This document shows, piece by piece, positions 8,012 to 16,852 of a stretch of 64,000 nt of DNA. Positions within the stretch are counted from its first letter, which is position 1. Every line of letters starts with the position of its first letter. Both the position numbers and the translations under genes were made by a program. A model generated the notes under the pieces. That model was given only the letters and a program-made list of their open reading frames with translations, ran no database searches and was not told the origin of the DNA. This stretch comes from Marinobacter daqiaonensis (GTDB taxonomy: Bacteria; Pseudomonadota; Gammaproteobacteria; Pseudomonadales; Oleiphilaceae): contig NZ_FOYW01000001.1 of the NCBI RefSeq assembly GCF_900115285.1, forward strand, positions 472,376-536,375, written 5' to 3'.

Positions 8012-9677
8012 CACTTCCACCAATAGCGCGGCCGGCTGGCTGAGGGAGTACCAGAGCGTCGCCAACCGGCAGATCCGCGGTTCAGTGGTGGCCGGCACCC
8101 TGGCCGGAGCTGCTGCCATTGTCCAGCTGGGCATGATGGCCGCCCTGGCCCATCAGGCCCTTGTCGTGGAGGCACCGGTATCGGACTGGCTGCCATGGCT
8201 GGCGGGCATCATCGTGGCCCTGCTGGCCCGGGGTGCCGCCCTAGCGGTCCAGGGCCGGCTGTCCGCCATGGCCAGCCGGCACATCCGGGCGTTGCTGCGG
8301 CGTAACCTGTTGCAGGCGGTCCGCGCCCGGGGGCCGGTTGCCCTTGCCGATACCTCGTCGGGCACCCTCGCCTCGGAGTGGCTCGAGCAGGTGGACGCCC
8401 TCCATGGTTACTACGCCCATTTCCTGCCCCAGACCATCCTGTGCGTTTCGGTGCCGCTGATGATCCTGGCGGTCACCTTCTGGCTGGATTGGCTGGCGGC
8501 CCTGTTTCTGCTGCTCTCCGCTCCCCTGATCCCGTTGTTCATGGCCCTGGTGGGCATGGGCGCGGAAAGACTGAACCAGCAGCACATGCGCTCCCTGGGG
8601 CGCCTCTCCGGCCTGTTCCTGGACCGGATAAGGGGGCTGACCACCCTCCAGCTGTACCAGCGAACCGGCGCCGCTACCGCGGACATCCATTGGGCCACGG
8701 ACCACTACCGCCGCATCAACCTCAAAACCCTGCGGGTGGCCTTCCTGTCCTCGGCGGTACTGGAATTCTTCGCGTCCGTGGCAATCGCGGTGATCGCGAT
8801 CTACGTCGGATTCGGGCTGCTGGGTTATATCGATTACGGGCCGTCGGACCAGCTTACCCTGTTCAGCGGTCTGTTCGTGCTCCTGCTGGCGCCGGAGTTT
8901 TTCCAGCCATTGCGCCAGCTGGCCCAGCACTACCATGACCGGGCCACGGCCCTTGGAGCTGCCAGCCAGCTGGCGGCCCGTCTCGGTAGCGCGCCACCGA
9001 AGGAGGCATCCGCCGCCGCACCTGACCAGTCCCGTGGGGACCGTCCCGCGGTTCAGGTGGATGGCCTGACGGTGATCTACCCGGGTGACCGCCGGGCCCT
9101 GGACTCAGTTAGCTTTGCCGTCGAGGCCGGAGAGTTTGTGGCTATCCGCGGTCCCTCCGGCAGCGGTAAGTCCACCCTGCTCCAGGCTCTGGCCGGATTC
9201 CTGCCGTCCGCCTCAGGCACGGCGACAGTCCTCGGGCAGGAGCCCGGTGCCCTTCCCCTTGGCTGGCTGGGCCAGACGCCCTACCTGCGCCAGGATTCCT
9301 GGGCCGGCAACCTCAGGCTCGCCGCTCCGGATGCCTCGGACGCGGAACTGATGGACGCCCTGGAACAGGTCGGGCTCGCTCACGTTGTCCGTGGCAGGCC
9401 TGAAGGGCTGAATGCGCCAATCTCAGAGGAAGGCGTCGGGCTTTCGGGGGGGCAGGCCAGGCGACTCGCCCTGGCGCGGATCTTTCTGGCCCGCTATCCG
9501 CTGATACTGATGGACGAGCCCACCGCCGGGCTTGACCGCGCCAGTGAGGACCTCGTGATAGCAGCCATCCGGGCATTACGGCGGGATGGTTCGACCCTGG
9601 TGGTGGTCAGTCACCATCCAGCGGTAATGGAAGCGGCAGACCGATGCCTGAACATGGAACGGGGGCGGCTGTGCTGA
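7995..9677 (+). CDS. cydD: Thiol reductant ABC exporter subunit CydD
   Basis: One half of the heterodimeric ABC exporter CydDC, which moves cysteine and glutathione to the periplasm and is needed to assemble cytochrome bd. A six-helix membrane domain occupies about 1-310 and the ATPase follows. Walker A GPSGSGKST is near 386-394, the signature LSGGQARRLALAR lies about 100 residues later, then Walker B LILMDEPT and a switch His in VVSHHP. It starts with GTG inside the cydB tail, a tight overlap that points to co-translation. The 560-residue length is normal for CydD. Confidence 0.93.
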   Translation: MRAIINTSTNSAAGWLREYQSVANRQIRGSVVAGTLAGAAAIVQLGMMAALAHQALVVEAPVSDWLPWLAGIIVALLARGAALAVQGRLSAMASRHIRALLRRNLLQAVRARGPVALADTSSGTLASEWLEQVDALHGYYAHFLPQTILCVSVPLMILAVTFWLDWLAALFLLLSAPLIPLFMALVGMGAERLNQQHMRSLGRLSGLFLDRIRGLTTLQLYQRTGAATADIHWATDHYRRINLKTLRVAFLSSAVLEFFASVAIAVIAIYVGFGLLGYIDYGPSDQLTLFSGLFVLLLAPEFFQPLRQLAQHYHDRATALGAASQLAARLGSAPPKEASAAAPDQSRGDRPAVQVDGLTVIYPGDRRALDSVSFAVEAGEFVAIRGPSGSGKSTLLQALAGFLPSASGTATVLGQEPGALPLGWLGQTPYLRQDSWAGNLRLAAPDASDAELMDALEQVGLAHVVRGRPEGLNAPISEEGVGLSGGQARRLALARIFLARYPLILMDEPTAGLDRASEDLVIAAIRALRRDGSTLVVVSHHPAVMEAADRCLNMERGRLC

Positions 9678-11329
9678 TCGGCCCCCTTATTCCCTGGCTC
9701 AGGATGCTGCAGCGGCGCCGGGGACGCCTGATGGTAGGCGGGCTGTTGCTGTTTGTCACCATTCTTGCCGGCACCGGCCTGCTGGCACTCTCCGGCTGGT
9801 TCATTACCGCCACTGCCCTGACGGGACTGCTGATGGCAGCGGGAGTCCAGGCCTCACTGGAGATCTACGCGCCCGGGGGCGGTATCCGTTTTCTTGCAGT
9901 CGCGCGCACGGTCGCCCGTTATCTGGAGCGACTCTACAACCATGACACGGTACTCAGGCTGGTGGCGGACATCCGGGTTGAGCTGTTCCGCGGTCTTGCC
10001 CTTCAGCCCCTTAATTTGCGCCGGGCGCATCGTGCTGCGGACCGGGTGAACAGGCTTACCCGGGACGTGGACGCCCTGGATAATCTTTTCCTCCGGCTGG
10101 CAGCGCCCCCGGCCCTGGCATTCGGTTCGTTGCTGCTGGCGGCCATCCTGTTTCTGGTCGTGGCCCCCGTGATGATATGGGCGCTGGTCCCACTTTGTGT
10201 GCTGCCCCTGGTGCTGATCTGGCTTGCCCACCGCACCCTGACACCGACCCGGGAGGCCGGCCGTCACGAAGAGGAGCTTCGGGCCCGCCTGATCAATGCC
10301 CTGGAAGCGCAGCCGGAGCTCCAGGCCGCGCAGCTCTGGCATAAGGAAGCCGCGGACCTGCTCGACCGCAGCGACCGGGTCGACCAGAGCCGCGAGCAAG
10401 CCACCGTCACATCGGCGACGGCCAGCGGACTGACCCTGGTTACCATACAGCTTGCAACCGCCCTGGCCCTGATCCTCGGCCTGGCACTCTGGCGGGAAGG
10501 AACCATCAGTGGACCGGTAGCCATAATGCTTACCCTGGGTATCCTGGGCCTTGGCGAAGCTTTTCTGCCACTGCCGGCGGCCTTCAGCCAGCTCGGCGCC
10601 ACCCTGGGCGCAGCCGACCGCCTGAACGGGCAGACGGGTGCCGGCAAGGCATCAGGGGAGAACGGAGGCGAAGCCCCGTCCTCCGACACCGTCAGTCTTG
10701 AAGCGCTGTCGCTCCGGCGTTACGGGGAATGGGTGGTGCCACCGCTGACCGCAACACTGGAGCCGGGCGAGCGCCTGGCCATTCTGGGAAGCTCCGGCTC
10801 GGGAAAATCCACGCTGCTGGATGTGATCGCCGGGCTAGAGCCAGGCCATAGCGGGCGTCTGATGATCGGGGACCAGCCTGTCGATACTGCCCGTCATCTT
10901 CCCTGGGGCAACAGCCTGAGCTACCTGAGACAACAGACCCATCTTTTCAGCGACACGCTGCGGGCTAACCTGTTGCTCGCCCGCCCCGATGGCAGCGACG
11001 AGGAACTCGACGCTGTCCTCCACGCGGTCGCCCTGGACGAGCTGGTGTCGTCGCTGCCAGCGGGTCTCGATACCTGGGTCGGCGATCAGGGCCAGCGCCT
11101 GTCAGGGGGCGAGCGGCGGCGTCTGGCCCTGGCCCGGGCGCTGCTGCATCGCGGCTGGCTGGTATTGCTGGACGAACCCTTCACCGGCGTGGATCAGGCA
11201 ACGACGGCTCTGATTTCGCGACGCATGGAGCCATGGCTCCGGGGCCGGACCTGCATCATGGCCGCCCATGGCCAAGAGGCCCTGCCCGGGGTGAAACGCT
11301 GGCTGGATCTTGACAAAAAAGATTGCTGA
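9671..11329 (+). CDS. cydC: Thiol reductant ABC exporter subunit CydC
   Basis: Second half of the CydDC exporter. The membrane domain (LSGWFITATALTG near the N-terminus) is followed by an ATPase with Walker A GSSGSGKST, signature LSGGERRRLALARALL and Walker B LVLLDEPFTGVD. The GTG at 9671 is preferred because it overlaps the cydD stop, has GGAACGGGGG just upstream and gives the family-like N-terminus with the Pro-Trp-Leu segment close to residue 9. An in-frame ATG at 9644 would add nine residues and cannot be excluded. It ends the cydABDC operon, and the permease gene follows after 50 bases. Confidence 0.92.
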   Translation: MLIGPLIPWLRMLQRRRGRLMVGGLLLFVTILAGTGLLALSGWFITATALTGLLMAAGVQASLEIYAPGGGIRFLAVARTVARYLERLYNHDTVLRLVADIRVELFRGLALQPLNLRRAHRAADRVNRLTRDVDALDNLFLRLAAPPALAFGSLLLAAILFLVVAPVMIWALVPLCVLPLVLIWLAHRTLTPTREAGRHEEELRARLINALEAQPELQAAQLWHKEAADLLDRSDRVDQSREQATVTSATASGLTLVTIQLATALALILGLALWREGTISGPVAIMLTLGILGLGEAFLPLPAAFSQLGATLGAADRLNGQTGAGKASGENGGEAPSSDTVSLEALSLRRYGEWVVPPLTATLEPGERLAILGSSGSGKSTLLDVIAGLEPGHSGRLMIGDQPVDTARHLPWGNSLSYLRQQTHLFSDTLRANLLLARPDGSDEELDAVLHAVALDELVSSLPAGLDTWVGDQGQRLSGGERRRLALARALLHRGWLVLLDEPFTGVDQATTALISRRMEPWLRGRTCIMAAHGQEALPGVKRWLDLDKKDC

Positions 11330-11379
11330 AATGAGTCTTATCAAGAATCATTATCCCAGCCGGGTTAACATTCCGGCGG

Positions 11380-12915
11380 ATGGTCTCCGTCCTGTCACAG
11401 CTCAGCCTTGGTCCACAGGTATCGCCCGTGTCTGTCCTGAAATCGTTTATCCAGGCCTTCATGCATGCCCTGAAGAACCTGTTTCCCATTATTCTCGTGG
11501 TGGTAGTCTTCCAGGGACTGGTACTGCGGCAGATCCCGGACAATACCCTCGCCATGGCTCTGGGTCTGCTGGTGGTGGCGTTGGGAGTAGCCCTGTTCCT
11601 GCAGGGCCTGGAGCTGAGCATCTTTCCCGTTGGCAAGAGCCTGGCCAATCAGTTTTCTCGCCGGGGTTCGGTACCCATACTGCTGGCCTTCGGCTTTGCC
11701 ATTGGCTTCTCCGCTGTTATTGCGGAGCCGGCGCTGATTGCCGTGGCCCAACAGGCCCAGGAAATCAGTGCGGGGCGAATCGACGCCTTCAGGCTACGGC
11801 TGCTTATCGCCGTCTCCGTGGGACTGGTGACGGCCCTGGGGGTGTTTCGGACCATTTTTGGCTTCCCGCTGCACTGGTTCATGATCGTCGGCTACATTAC
11901 CGTGGTCATCATAACCTGGTTCGCCCCTGCGGAAATTGTCGGCCTTGCCTACGATTCTGGTGGCGTTACCACCAATATTGTCACTGTCCCCCTGATTGCC
12001 GCCCTGGGTATTGGTCTTGCCGGTTCGATCCGAGGCCGCAATCCACTGATTGACGGTTTCGGCCTGGTGGCCCTGGCGGTGATGGTTCCCATGATCAGCG
12101 TCCAGCTATACGGGATAATGGTGTTCGGCGACGACAACCCCGTCACCGCCCCTCTGACGACAGCCCCAGTCATTGCACCGGAGCCCATCGGGTTCTTCAA
12201 GGTACTTCTGGAGCTGGGCAGCATGATCCGGGATGTGCTGCCGATCATCGTCACTATCCTGTTTTTCCAGTATCTCGTTCTGCGCAAGGGGCTGCCCAAT
12301 CCGCCCAGGACCCTGCTTGGTTTTACCCTGGTAATACTGGGTCTGTACGCCTTCGTGATCGGTCTGAAACTCGGCCTGTTCCCCATTGGCACCGCCATGG
12401 CGGAGCAGCTCATCGGCCTGGACGGGTTTCTGTTTGTCTACCTTTTCGCCTTCGCCATCGGTTTTGCAACGACCATGGCGGAGCCTGCCCTGATCGCCAT
12501 CGGCCGACAAGCCGAGGAAGCGGCAGCCGGGCAGCTCAATGGCAATGTGATCCGGGTGCTGGTGGCTCTCGGGGTCGCCGTGGGCATCACGATCGGTGTG
12601 CACCGGATCATCACGGGGGGATCCATGCACTATTTTATTATCTCCGGGTATGCCCTGGTGATCCTGCTGACGTTTCTGGCACCCCGGTTTATCGTTGCCC
12701 TGGCTTACGATCTGGGCGGTGTAACGACCTCTGAAGTGACCGTCCCACTGGTTACGGCGCTGGGCATCGGTCTTGCGAGCAACATCGAGGGTCGCAATGT
12801 GCTGATGGACGGGTTCGGACTGATTGCGTTCGCGTCCATCTTCCCCATCGTGACGGTTATGTCCTACGCCATTGCTGTTCAGTGGCTCATTACACGACGT
12901 GAGGTAGAATCATGA
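11380..12915 (+). CDS. DUF1538 permease with two homologous halves
   Basis: A polytopic inner-membrane protein of 511 residues built from an internal duplication. Each half repeats the same landmarks: FP[VI]G near a helix end, an FAIGF...AEPALIAI motif, a Y-DxGGVTT-x-VTVPL stretch, and ALGIGLA followed by GRN-LxDGFGL. These paired glycine-rich re-entrant-like motifs resemble those of secondary transporters, so a transporter role is likely, but the substrate is unknown (family DUF1538). It overlaps the PII-like gene by four bases and a CBS protein follows, which suggests regulated transport. The ATG follows TTCCGGCGG. Confidence 0.85.
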   Translation: MVSVLSQLSLGPQVSPVSVLKSFIQAFMHALKNLFPIILVVVVFQGLVLRQIPDNTLAMALGLLVVALGVALFLQGLELSIFPVGKSLANQFSRRGSVPILLAFGFAIGFSAVIAEPALIAVAQQAQEISAGRIDAFRLRLLIAVSVGLVTALGVFRTIFGFPLHWFMIVGYITVVIITWFAPAEIVGLAYDSGGVTTNIVTVPLIAALGIGLAGSIRGRNPLIDGFGLVALAVMVPMISVQLYGIMVFGDDNPVTAPLTTAPVIAPEPIGFFKVLLELGSMIRDVLPIIVTILFFQYLVLRKGLPNPPRTLLGFTLVILGLYAFVIGLKLGLFPIGTAMAEQLIGLDGFLFVYLFAFAIGFATTMAEPALIAIGRQAEEAAAGQLNGNVIRVLVALGVAVGITIGVHRIITGGSMHYFIISGYALVILLTFLAPRFIVALAYDLGGVTTSEVTVPLVTALGIGLASNIEGRNVLMDGFGLIAFASIFPIVTVMSYAIAVQWLITRREVES

Positions 12916-13265
12916 AATTCTCCGTATTGGCCGCCATCGTTCCCGATGATCTCGAACAGGAGTGCATCGACGCCGCCAGGGATCTGGGCGCTGGAGGTAT
13001 CACCATAATGCCGGGCCGTGGCATCAGCAACACCACGCGCAAGACGTTCTTTGGCCTTGCCTACGATGGCAGCCAGAGCGTATTGCTGATGGTGCTTGAA
13101 AAAGGACTGTCCCTGGAGATTTTGAAGGCGGTTCACAAGATCATCATGCCGGAGGGGCGGGATTCGAAAGGAATCGTCTTCACACTACCCCTTGAGCACC
13201 TTGCCGGCATCGACTTCAGCCAGGTAGAAAAGTTCGAGCAACACCTGAAACATTCCATGGAATAA
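12912..13265 (+). CDS. PII-like signalling protein
   Basis: A 117-residue protein with the PII (GlnB/SbtB-like) ferredoxin-like fold, inferred from the pattern MKFSVLAAIVPDD...GAGGITIMPGRGI, where GRG matches the nucleotide-binding turn of PII strand 2, and from the later VLEKGLSLEILKAVHKII. The T-loop is short and lacks the uridylylated Tyr context of GlnB, so nitrogen regulation by GlnD is unlikely. Proteins of this kind often sit beside and gate a transporter by sensing adenine nucleotides. The four-base overlap with the DUF1538 gene makes that permease the obvious partner. This pairing is inference. Confidence 0.75.
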   Translation: MKFSVLAAIVPDDLEQECIDAARDLGAGGITIMPGRGISNTTRKTFFGLAYDGSQSVLLMVLEKGLSLEILKAVHKIIMPEGRDSKGIVFTLPLEHLAGIDFSQVEKFEQHLKHSME

Positions 13266-13277
13266 GAGGGACTTCCG

Positions 13278-13667
13278 ATGATCCTGGTCAAAGATGTGAT
13301 GGTTCGTGATGTTATCAAGGTGTCGCCGTTCGCGCCGATCCGTGAAGCCATCGGGCTGATGAAAGAACATCGCGTAAAATCTCTGGTGGTGGAGCAAACC
13401 CATGAACACGATGCCTGGGGCCTGATCACCTACACCGATATCCTGAAAACGGTTATCGCCGAAGACGGCGACATCGACCTGATCAACGTTTACGACATAT
13501 GCGCGAAACCAGTCATCAGCGTGGGCGAAAGCCTGGCGATACGTCACGTCGCGAGCCTGATGACTGCCCATAGAGTGAAGCGCTTGCTGGTACTGGATGA
13601 TAATCGGCTGCAGGGTTTCGTCACCATGGACGACATCATGGGTGCCCTTTTCGAAACCCTCGACTGA
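13278..13667 (+). CDS. Tandem CBS-domain protein
   Basis: A 129-residue stand-alone Bateman module. CBS1 begins MILVKDVMVRDVIKVSPFAPIREAI and contains VKSLVVEQT plus WGLITYTDIL. CBS2 runs from CAKPVISVGESLAIRHVASLM to GFVTMDDIMG. CBS pairs bind AMP, ATP or related nucleotides and act as energy sensors. Twelve bases separate it from the PII-like gene, with AGAGGGACTTCCG before the ATG. Together the two small genes could give the DUF1538 permease two nucleotide-sensing regulators. No DNA-binding or catalytic domain is attached. Confidence 0.85.
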   Translation: MILVKDVMVRDVIKVSPFAPIREAIGLMKEHRVKSLVVEQTHEHDAWGLITYTDILKTVIAEDGDIDLINVYDICAKPVISVGESLAIRHVASLMTAHRVKRLLVLDDNRLQGFVTMDDIMGALFETLD

Positions 13668-13683
13668 CCGCTCCGGTAAAACC

Positions 13684-13712
13684 AGCGCGGCCACGTGATA
13701 GCCGCGCTTTAC
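13684..13712. terminator. Weak bidirectional hairpin between convergent genes
   Basis: AGCGCGGC pairs with GCCGCGCT around a nine-base loop in the gap between the converging CBS gene and the saccharopine-dehydrogenase-like gene. Only three T follow on the plus strand, so the terminator call is tentative. Confidence 0.35.
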
Positions 13713-13718
13713 AGGCGG

Positions 13719-14978
13719 TCAGCGGCCCATTAGCACTTCAAACTTCATGGCGGCGTGCTGCTCCAGGCGTTTCAGCAGGTGCCCGTCCAGCAGGCTGGCG
13801 GGGGTCCAGAAACCGCCCCCGTGGTCTTCGCCGATATCAAAGGCCAGGCATTCCGCCGCCTGGGCAAGAATCCGGCTGGTGGAGCCATAACCGGGATCGC
13901 CCTGACCCGTCACCTTGGTGGTGATGGTCTGTCCACCTTCGGTCTTGCCGATGAAACGGAGATCGTAGAAACCTTTCGCCTGGGCTTCCTTGTCGGGACC
14001 CTCTCCCGGGCTAGGAACCACAAACTTCTCCAGTACCCAGCGGGTCGGCTTGATGGCCGTCGCCAGAGTAAAGCCGCCCAGGGCCCCCACCATGGCCAGG
14101 GCCCGTGCCCGTCCCTTGAGGCCACGGCCGGTCATCATGGCTTCGTCATACTGGAACTCGGTGCTGTAAGGCGCGTCCTGAAGGGCGTTTGAACGATGCA
14201 CCACCCGGGTATTGATGGCGGCCATCACGAAGGGGGCCACCCAGACCTCAAAGTCGCTGTCGTACTCGGCGGCCTTGACGTTGGGCTGGCGCTGTACCGA
14301 CCGGTGGTCCGGCGGACAGATGGAGAACGGGTCCGCCAGTTCCTTGCGCAGTGCCTTGTTGGAGGATGCTTCCCGGATTACGTTCATCAGGCTGGCGACC
14401 GTCCCGCCAGACAGCCCGCCCCGGGCGGCCTTCACCCGCATTTTCACCTGATGGCAGGGTGTCCCGAAACGGTCGATGGCCTCCTGCTGGAGATGCCATA
14501 CGCCCAGGTCCGACGGTACCGAGTCAAAACCACAGCAGTGAACGATCCGCGCCCCTGTGGCCTTTGCCCGCTCCTCGTACAGCTGCACCATCCGGCGAAT
14601 CCACTGAACCTCGCCGGTGAGGTCACAGTAGTCGGTACCAGACTCCACACAGGCACGCACCAGAGGTTCGCCGTGGAGAGCGTAAGGGCCAACGGTTGAG
14701 ATCACTACCCGGGTCTGCTCGCACAGGGCCCGCAGGGAATCGTCATCCTCCGCATCGGCAATGATCATGGGCAGGTCGGTCCCCGCGGGGCCGAGTTCGT
14801 CCCTGAGGGCATCCAGCCTGGCCTTGGAACGACCGGCGATGGCCCAGCGAACCGGTTTACCGTCGTTGCCGGACGCTTTCGTGCCATCGAACCCGTGGCG
14901 CTCGGCCAGCCGCTGGGTCACGATGCGGCCGACAAAGCTGGTGGCACCGAAAAGCACAATATCAAAGCCGGAATCCAT
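13719..14978 (-). CDS. Saccharopine dehydrogenase-like / trans-acting enoyl reductase family protein
   Basis: A 419-residue NAD(P)-binding oxidoreductase. The N-terminus holds the Rossmann motif VLFGATSFVGRIV, with WAIAGRSKARLDAL, VVISTVGPYALHGEPLV and the CVESGTDYCDLTGE stretch typical of the saccharopine dehydrogenase/TER family. Bacterial relatives act on lipids rather than lysine, so the substrate is open. The frame extends 48 bases further upstream, but AAGGAGAACGAC directly precedes the ATG at 14978, so that start was chosen. It is separated from etfA by a strong terminator and is likely transcribed alone. Confidence 0.82.
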   Translation of the reverse strand: MDSGFDIVLFGATSFVGRIVTQRLAERHGFDGTKASGNDGKPVRWAIAGRSKARLDALRDELGPAGTDLPMIIADAEDDDSLRALCEQTRVVISTVGPYALHGEPLVRACVESGTDYCDLTGEVQWIRRMVQLYEERAKATGARIVHCCGFDSVPSDLGVWHLQQEAIDRFGTPCHQVKMRVKAARGGLSGGTVASLMNVIREASSNKALRKELADPFSICPPDHRSVQRQPNVKAAEYDSDFEVWVAPFVMAAINTRVVHRSNALQDAPYSTEFQYDEAMMTGRGLKGRARALAMVGALGGFTLATAIKPTRWVLEKFVVPSPGEGPDKEAQAKGFYDLRFIGKTEGGQTITTKVTGQGDPGYGSTSRILAQAAECLAFDIGEDHGGGFWTPASLLDGHLLKRLEQHAAMKFEVLMGR

Positions 14979-15111
14979 GTCGTTCTCCTTACCTGTGTCG
15001 AGTGTTCCTGCCCCGGTTGCATCCACAAGGAGCCGGGGGTACCAAGAGTAAAAGCATCAGAAGGATAGCAGAGGCGGCGACAACAACCACCCTTCCGGAG
15101 CTGGAAAGCCA

Positions 15112-15145
15112 CAAAAAAGGGGCGCCCGAAGGCGCCCCTTTTTTA
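15112..15145 (-). terminator. Rho-independent terminator after etfBA
   Basis: GGGGCGCC and GGCGCCCC pair around CGAA, flanked by six A on one side and six T on the other, so it can act in both directions. It lies just past the etfA stop. Confidence 0.9.
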
Positions 15146-15160
15146 TTCTGAATCAGGCTC

Positions 15161-16102
15161 TTACAGGACCTTCTTCAGTTCCTCTTCAAGCTGGGGAATC
15201 GCTTCGAAAAGGTCAGCAACCAGACCGTAGTCTGCAACCTGGAAGATCGGCGCTTCCTCATCCTTGTTGATGGCAACGATCACCTTGGAGTCGCCCATAC
15301 CTGCCAGGTGCTGGATGGCACCGGAAATGCCCACCGCGATGTACAGCTGCGGTGCGACGATCTTACCGGTCTGACCAACCTGCATGTCGTTGGGTACAAA
15401 GCCCGCGTCAACCGCGGCCCGGGAGGCACCGACGCCAGCGCCCAGAAGGTCGGCAACCTTCTCGAGCATCTTGAAGTTCTCGCCGTTCTGCATACCGCGA
15501 CCACCGGAGATAACGATGTCAGCGGTTGCCAGGTCCGGACGGTCGGACTCGGCCAGCTGCTCGCTCACGAAGGAGGACAGGCCGGCGTCCTTGACGATGT
15601 CCAGGTTCTCAACGCTGGCGGAACCGCCTTCGCCGGAAACCGGATCAAAGCCGGTTGAACGGACAGTGATCAGCTTGGTGCTGTCGGACGACTTGACCGT
15701 GGCAATGGCGTTACCGGCGTAGATCGGACGCACGAAGGTGTCGGAATCGACAACGGCCATGATGTCGGAAATCTGGGCAACGTCCAGCAGAGCGGCTACG
15801 CGCGGCATGAAGTCCTTACCGACAGTACCGGCGCTGGCCAGGATGTGGCTATAGCCCTTGCCCGCTTCCGCCACCAGGTCCGCCAGGTTCTCACCCAGGA
15901 AGTGACCATAGGCCGCGTTGTCGGCAACCAGAACCTTGTTCACGCCTTCGGCCTTGGCGGCCTGCTCGGCAACCGCACCACAGTTCTCGCCGGCAACCAG
16001 AACGTCGACATCGCCACCAATGGCCTTGGCAGCCGCCAGGACACTCAGGGTAGCCTGCTTCAGGCTGCTGTTATCGTGTTCAGCAAATACCAGGATGCTC
16101 AT
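15161..16102 (-). CDS. etfA: Electron transfer flavoprotein subunit alpha
   Basis: The FAD-bearing subunit of the ETF heterodimer, which collects electrons from acyl-CoA and other dehydrogenases in the cytoplasm. The 313 residues show the ETF alpha C-terminal FAD-binding segment: SGGRGMQN, then [34 protein letters not shown] and [12 protein letters not shown]. The N-terminal half has the expected alpha/beta fold ([15 protein letters not shown]). Its ATG lies directly against the etfB stop with no gap, so the subunits are made together. The final electron acceptor, ETF:quinone oxidoreductase, is encoded divergently nearby. Confidence 0.97.
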   Translation of the reverse strand: MSILVFAEHDNSSLKQATLSVLAAAKAIGGDVDVLVAGENCGAVAEQAAKAEGVNKVLVADNAAYGHFLGENLADLVAEAGKGYSHILASAGTVGKDFMPRVAALLDVAQISDIMAVVDSDTFVRPIYAGNAIATVKSSDSTKLITVRSTGFDPVSGEGGSASVENLDIVKDAGLSSFVSEQLAESDRPDLATADIVISGGRGMQNGENFKMLEKVADLLGAGVGASRAAVDAGFVPNDMQVGQTGKIVAPQLYIAVGISGAIQHLAGMGDSKVIVAINKDEEAPIFQVADYGLVADLFEAIPQLEEELKKVL

Positions 16103-16852
16103 TTAGATCACCTTCGCTTCGTTCTTCAGTTTGTCGACAAGCTGGGCCACGTCTTCGACCATGATGCCACCCTTGCGTGCCGCAGGCGCCTCAACCTTCA
16201 CGGTCTCCAGGCGGGGAGCGATGTCCACGCCCAGGTCAGCGGGAGTCGTGGCGTCCAGGGGCTTCTTCTTGGCCTTCATGATGTTCGGCAGCGAAGCGTA
16301 ACGCGGCTCGTTCAGGCGCAGGTCAGTGGTAATGACCGCAGGGAGGTTCAGGGAGACAGTCATCAGACCGCCGTCCACCTCACGGGTGACATTGACCTTC
16401 TCGCCTTCAACAACAACTTCGGAAGCGAACGTGCCCTGACCCATGCCAGCCAGCGCTGCCAGCATCTGGCCAGTCTGGTTGTTGTCAGAATCAATGGACT
16501 GTTTGCCGAGGATCACCATTTTCGGCTCTTCCTTGTCAACGACAGCCTTGAGCAGCTTCGCGGCTGCGAGGGACTGGACTTCTTCGTCCGTCTCGATGTG
16601 GATACCGCGATCAGCACCCAGAGCCAGGGCTGTGCGGATTTGCTCCTGAGCAGCCTTCGGGCCGATGGATACCACAACAATCTCGCTGGCGACGCCCTTT
16701 TCCTTCAGACGAACCGCTTCTTCGACCGCGATTTCACAGAAGGGGTTCATCGCCATCTTGACGTTGGCAAGATCAACACCGGAATTGTCCGGCTTGACGC
16801 GCACCTTCACGTTGTAGTCGATAACTCGTTTTACAGCGACCAGAACCTTCAT
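16103..16852 (-). CDS. etfB: Electron transfer flavoprotein subunit beta
   Basis: The AMP-binding subunit of ETF, 249 residues. Recognisable stretches are [19 protein letters not shown] at the N-terminus, [19 protein letters not shown], and [14 protein letters not shown] near the nucleotide site, followed by [17 protein letters not shown]. It is the first gene of the etfBA operon. The promoter should lie in the 709-base divergent region shared with the quinone oxidoreductase gene, which carries PsrA-like operators. Fatty-acid-responsive control is therefore likely. Confidence 0.97.
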   Translation of the reverse strand: MKVLVAVKRVIDYNVKVRVKPDNSGVDLANVKMAMNPFCEIAVEEAVRLKEKGVASEIVVVSIGPKAAQEQIRTALALGADRGIHIETDEEVQSLAAAKLLKAVVDKEEPKMVILGKQSIDSDNNQTGQMLAALAGMGQGTFASEVVVEGEKVNVTREVDGGLMTVSLNLPAVITTDLRLNEPRYASLPNIMKAKKKPLDATTPADLGVDIAPRLETVKVEAPAARKGGIMVEDVAQLVDKLKNEAKVI

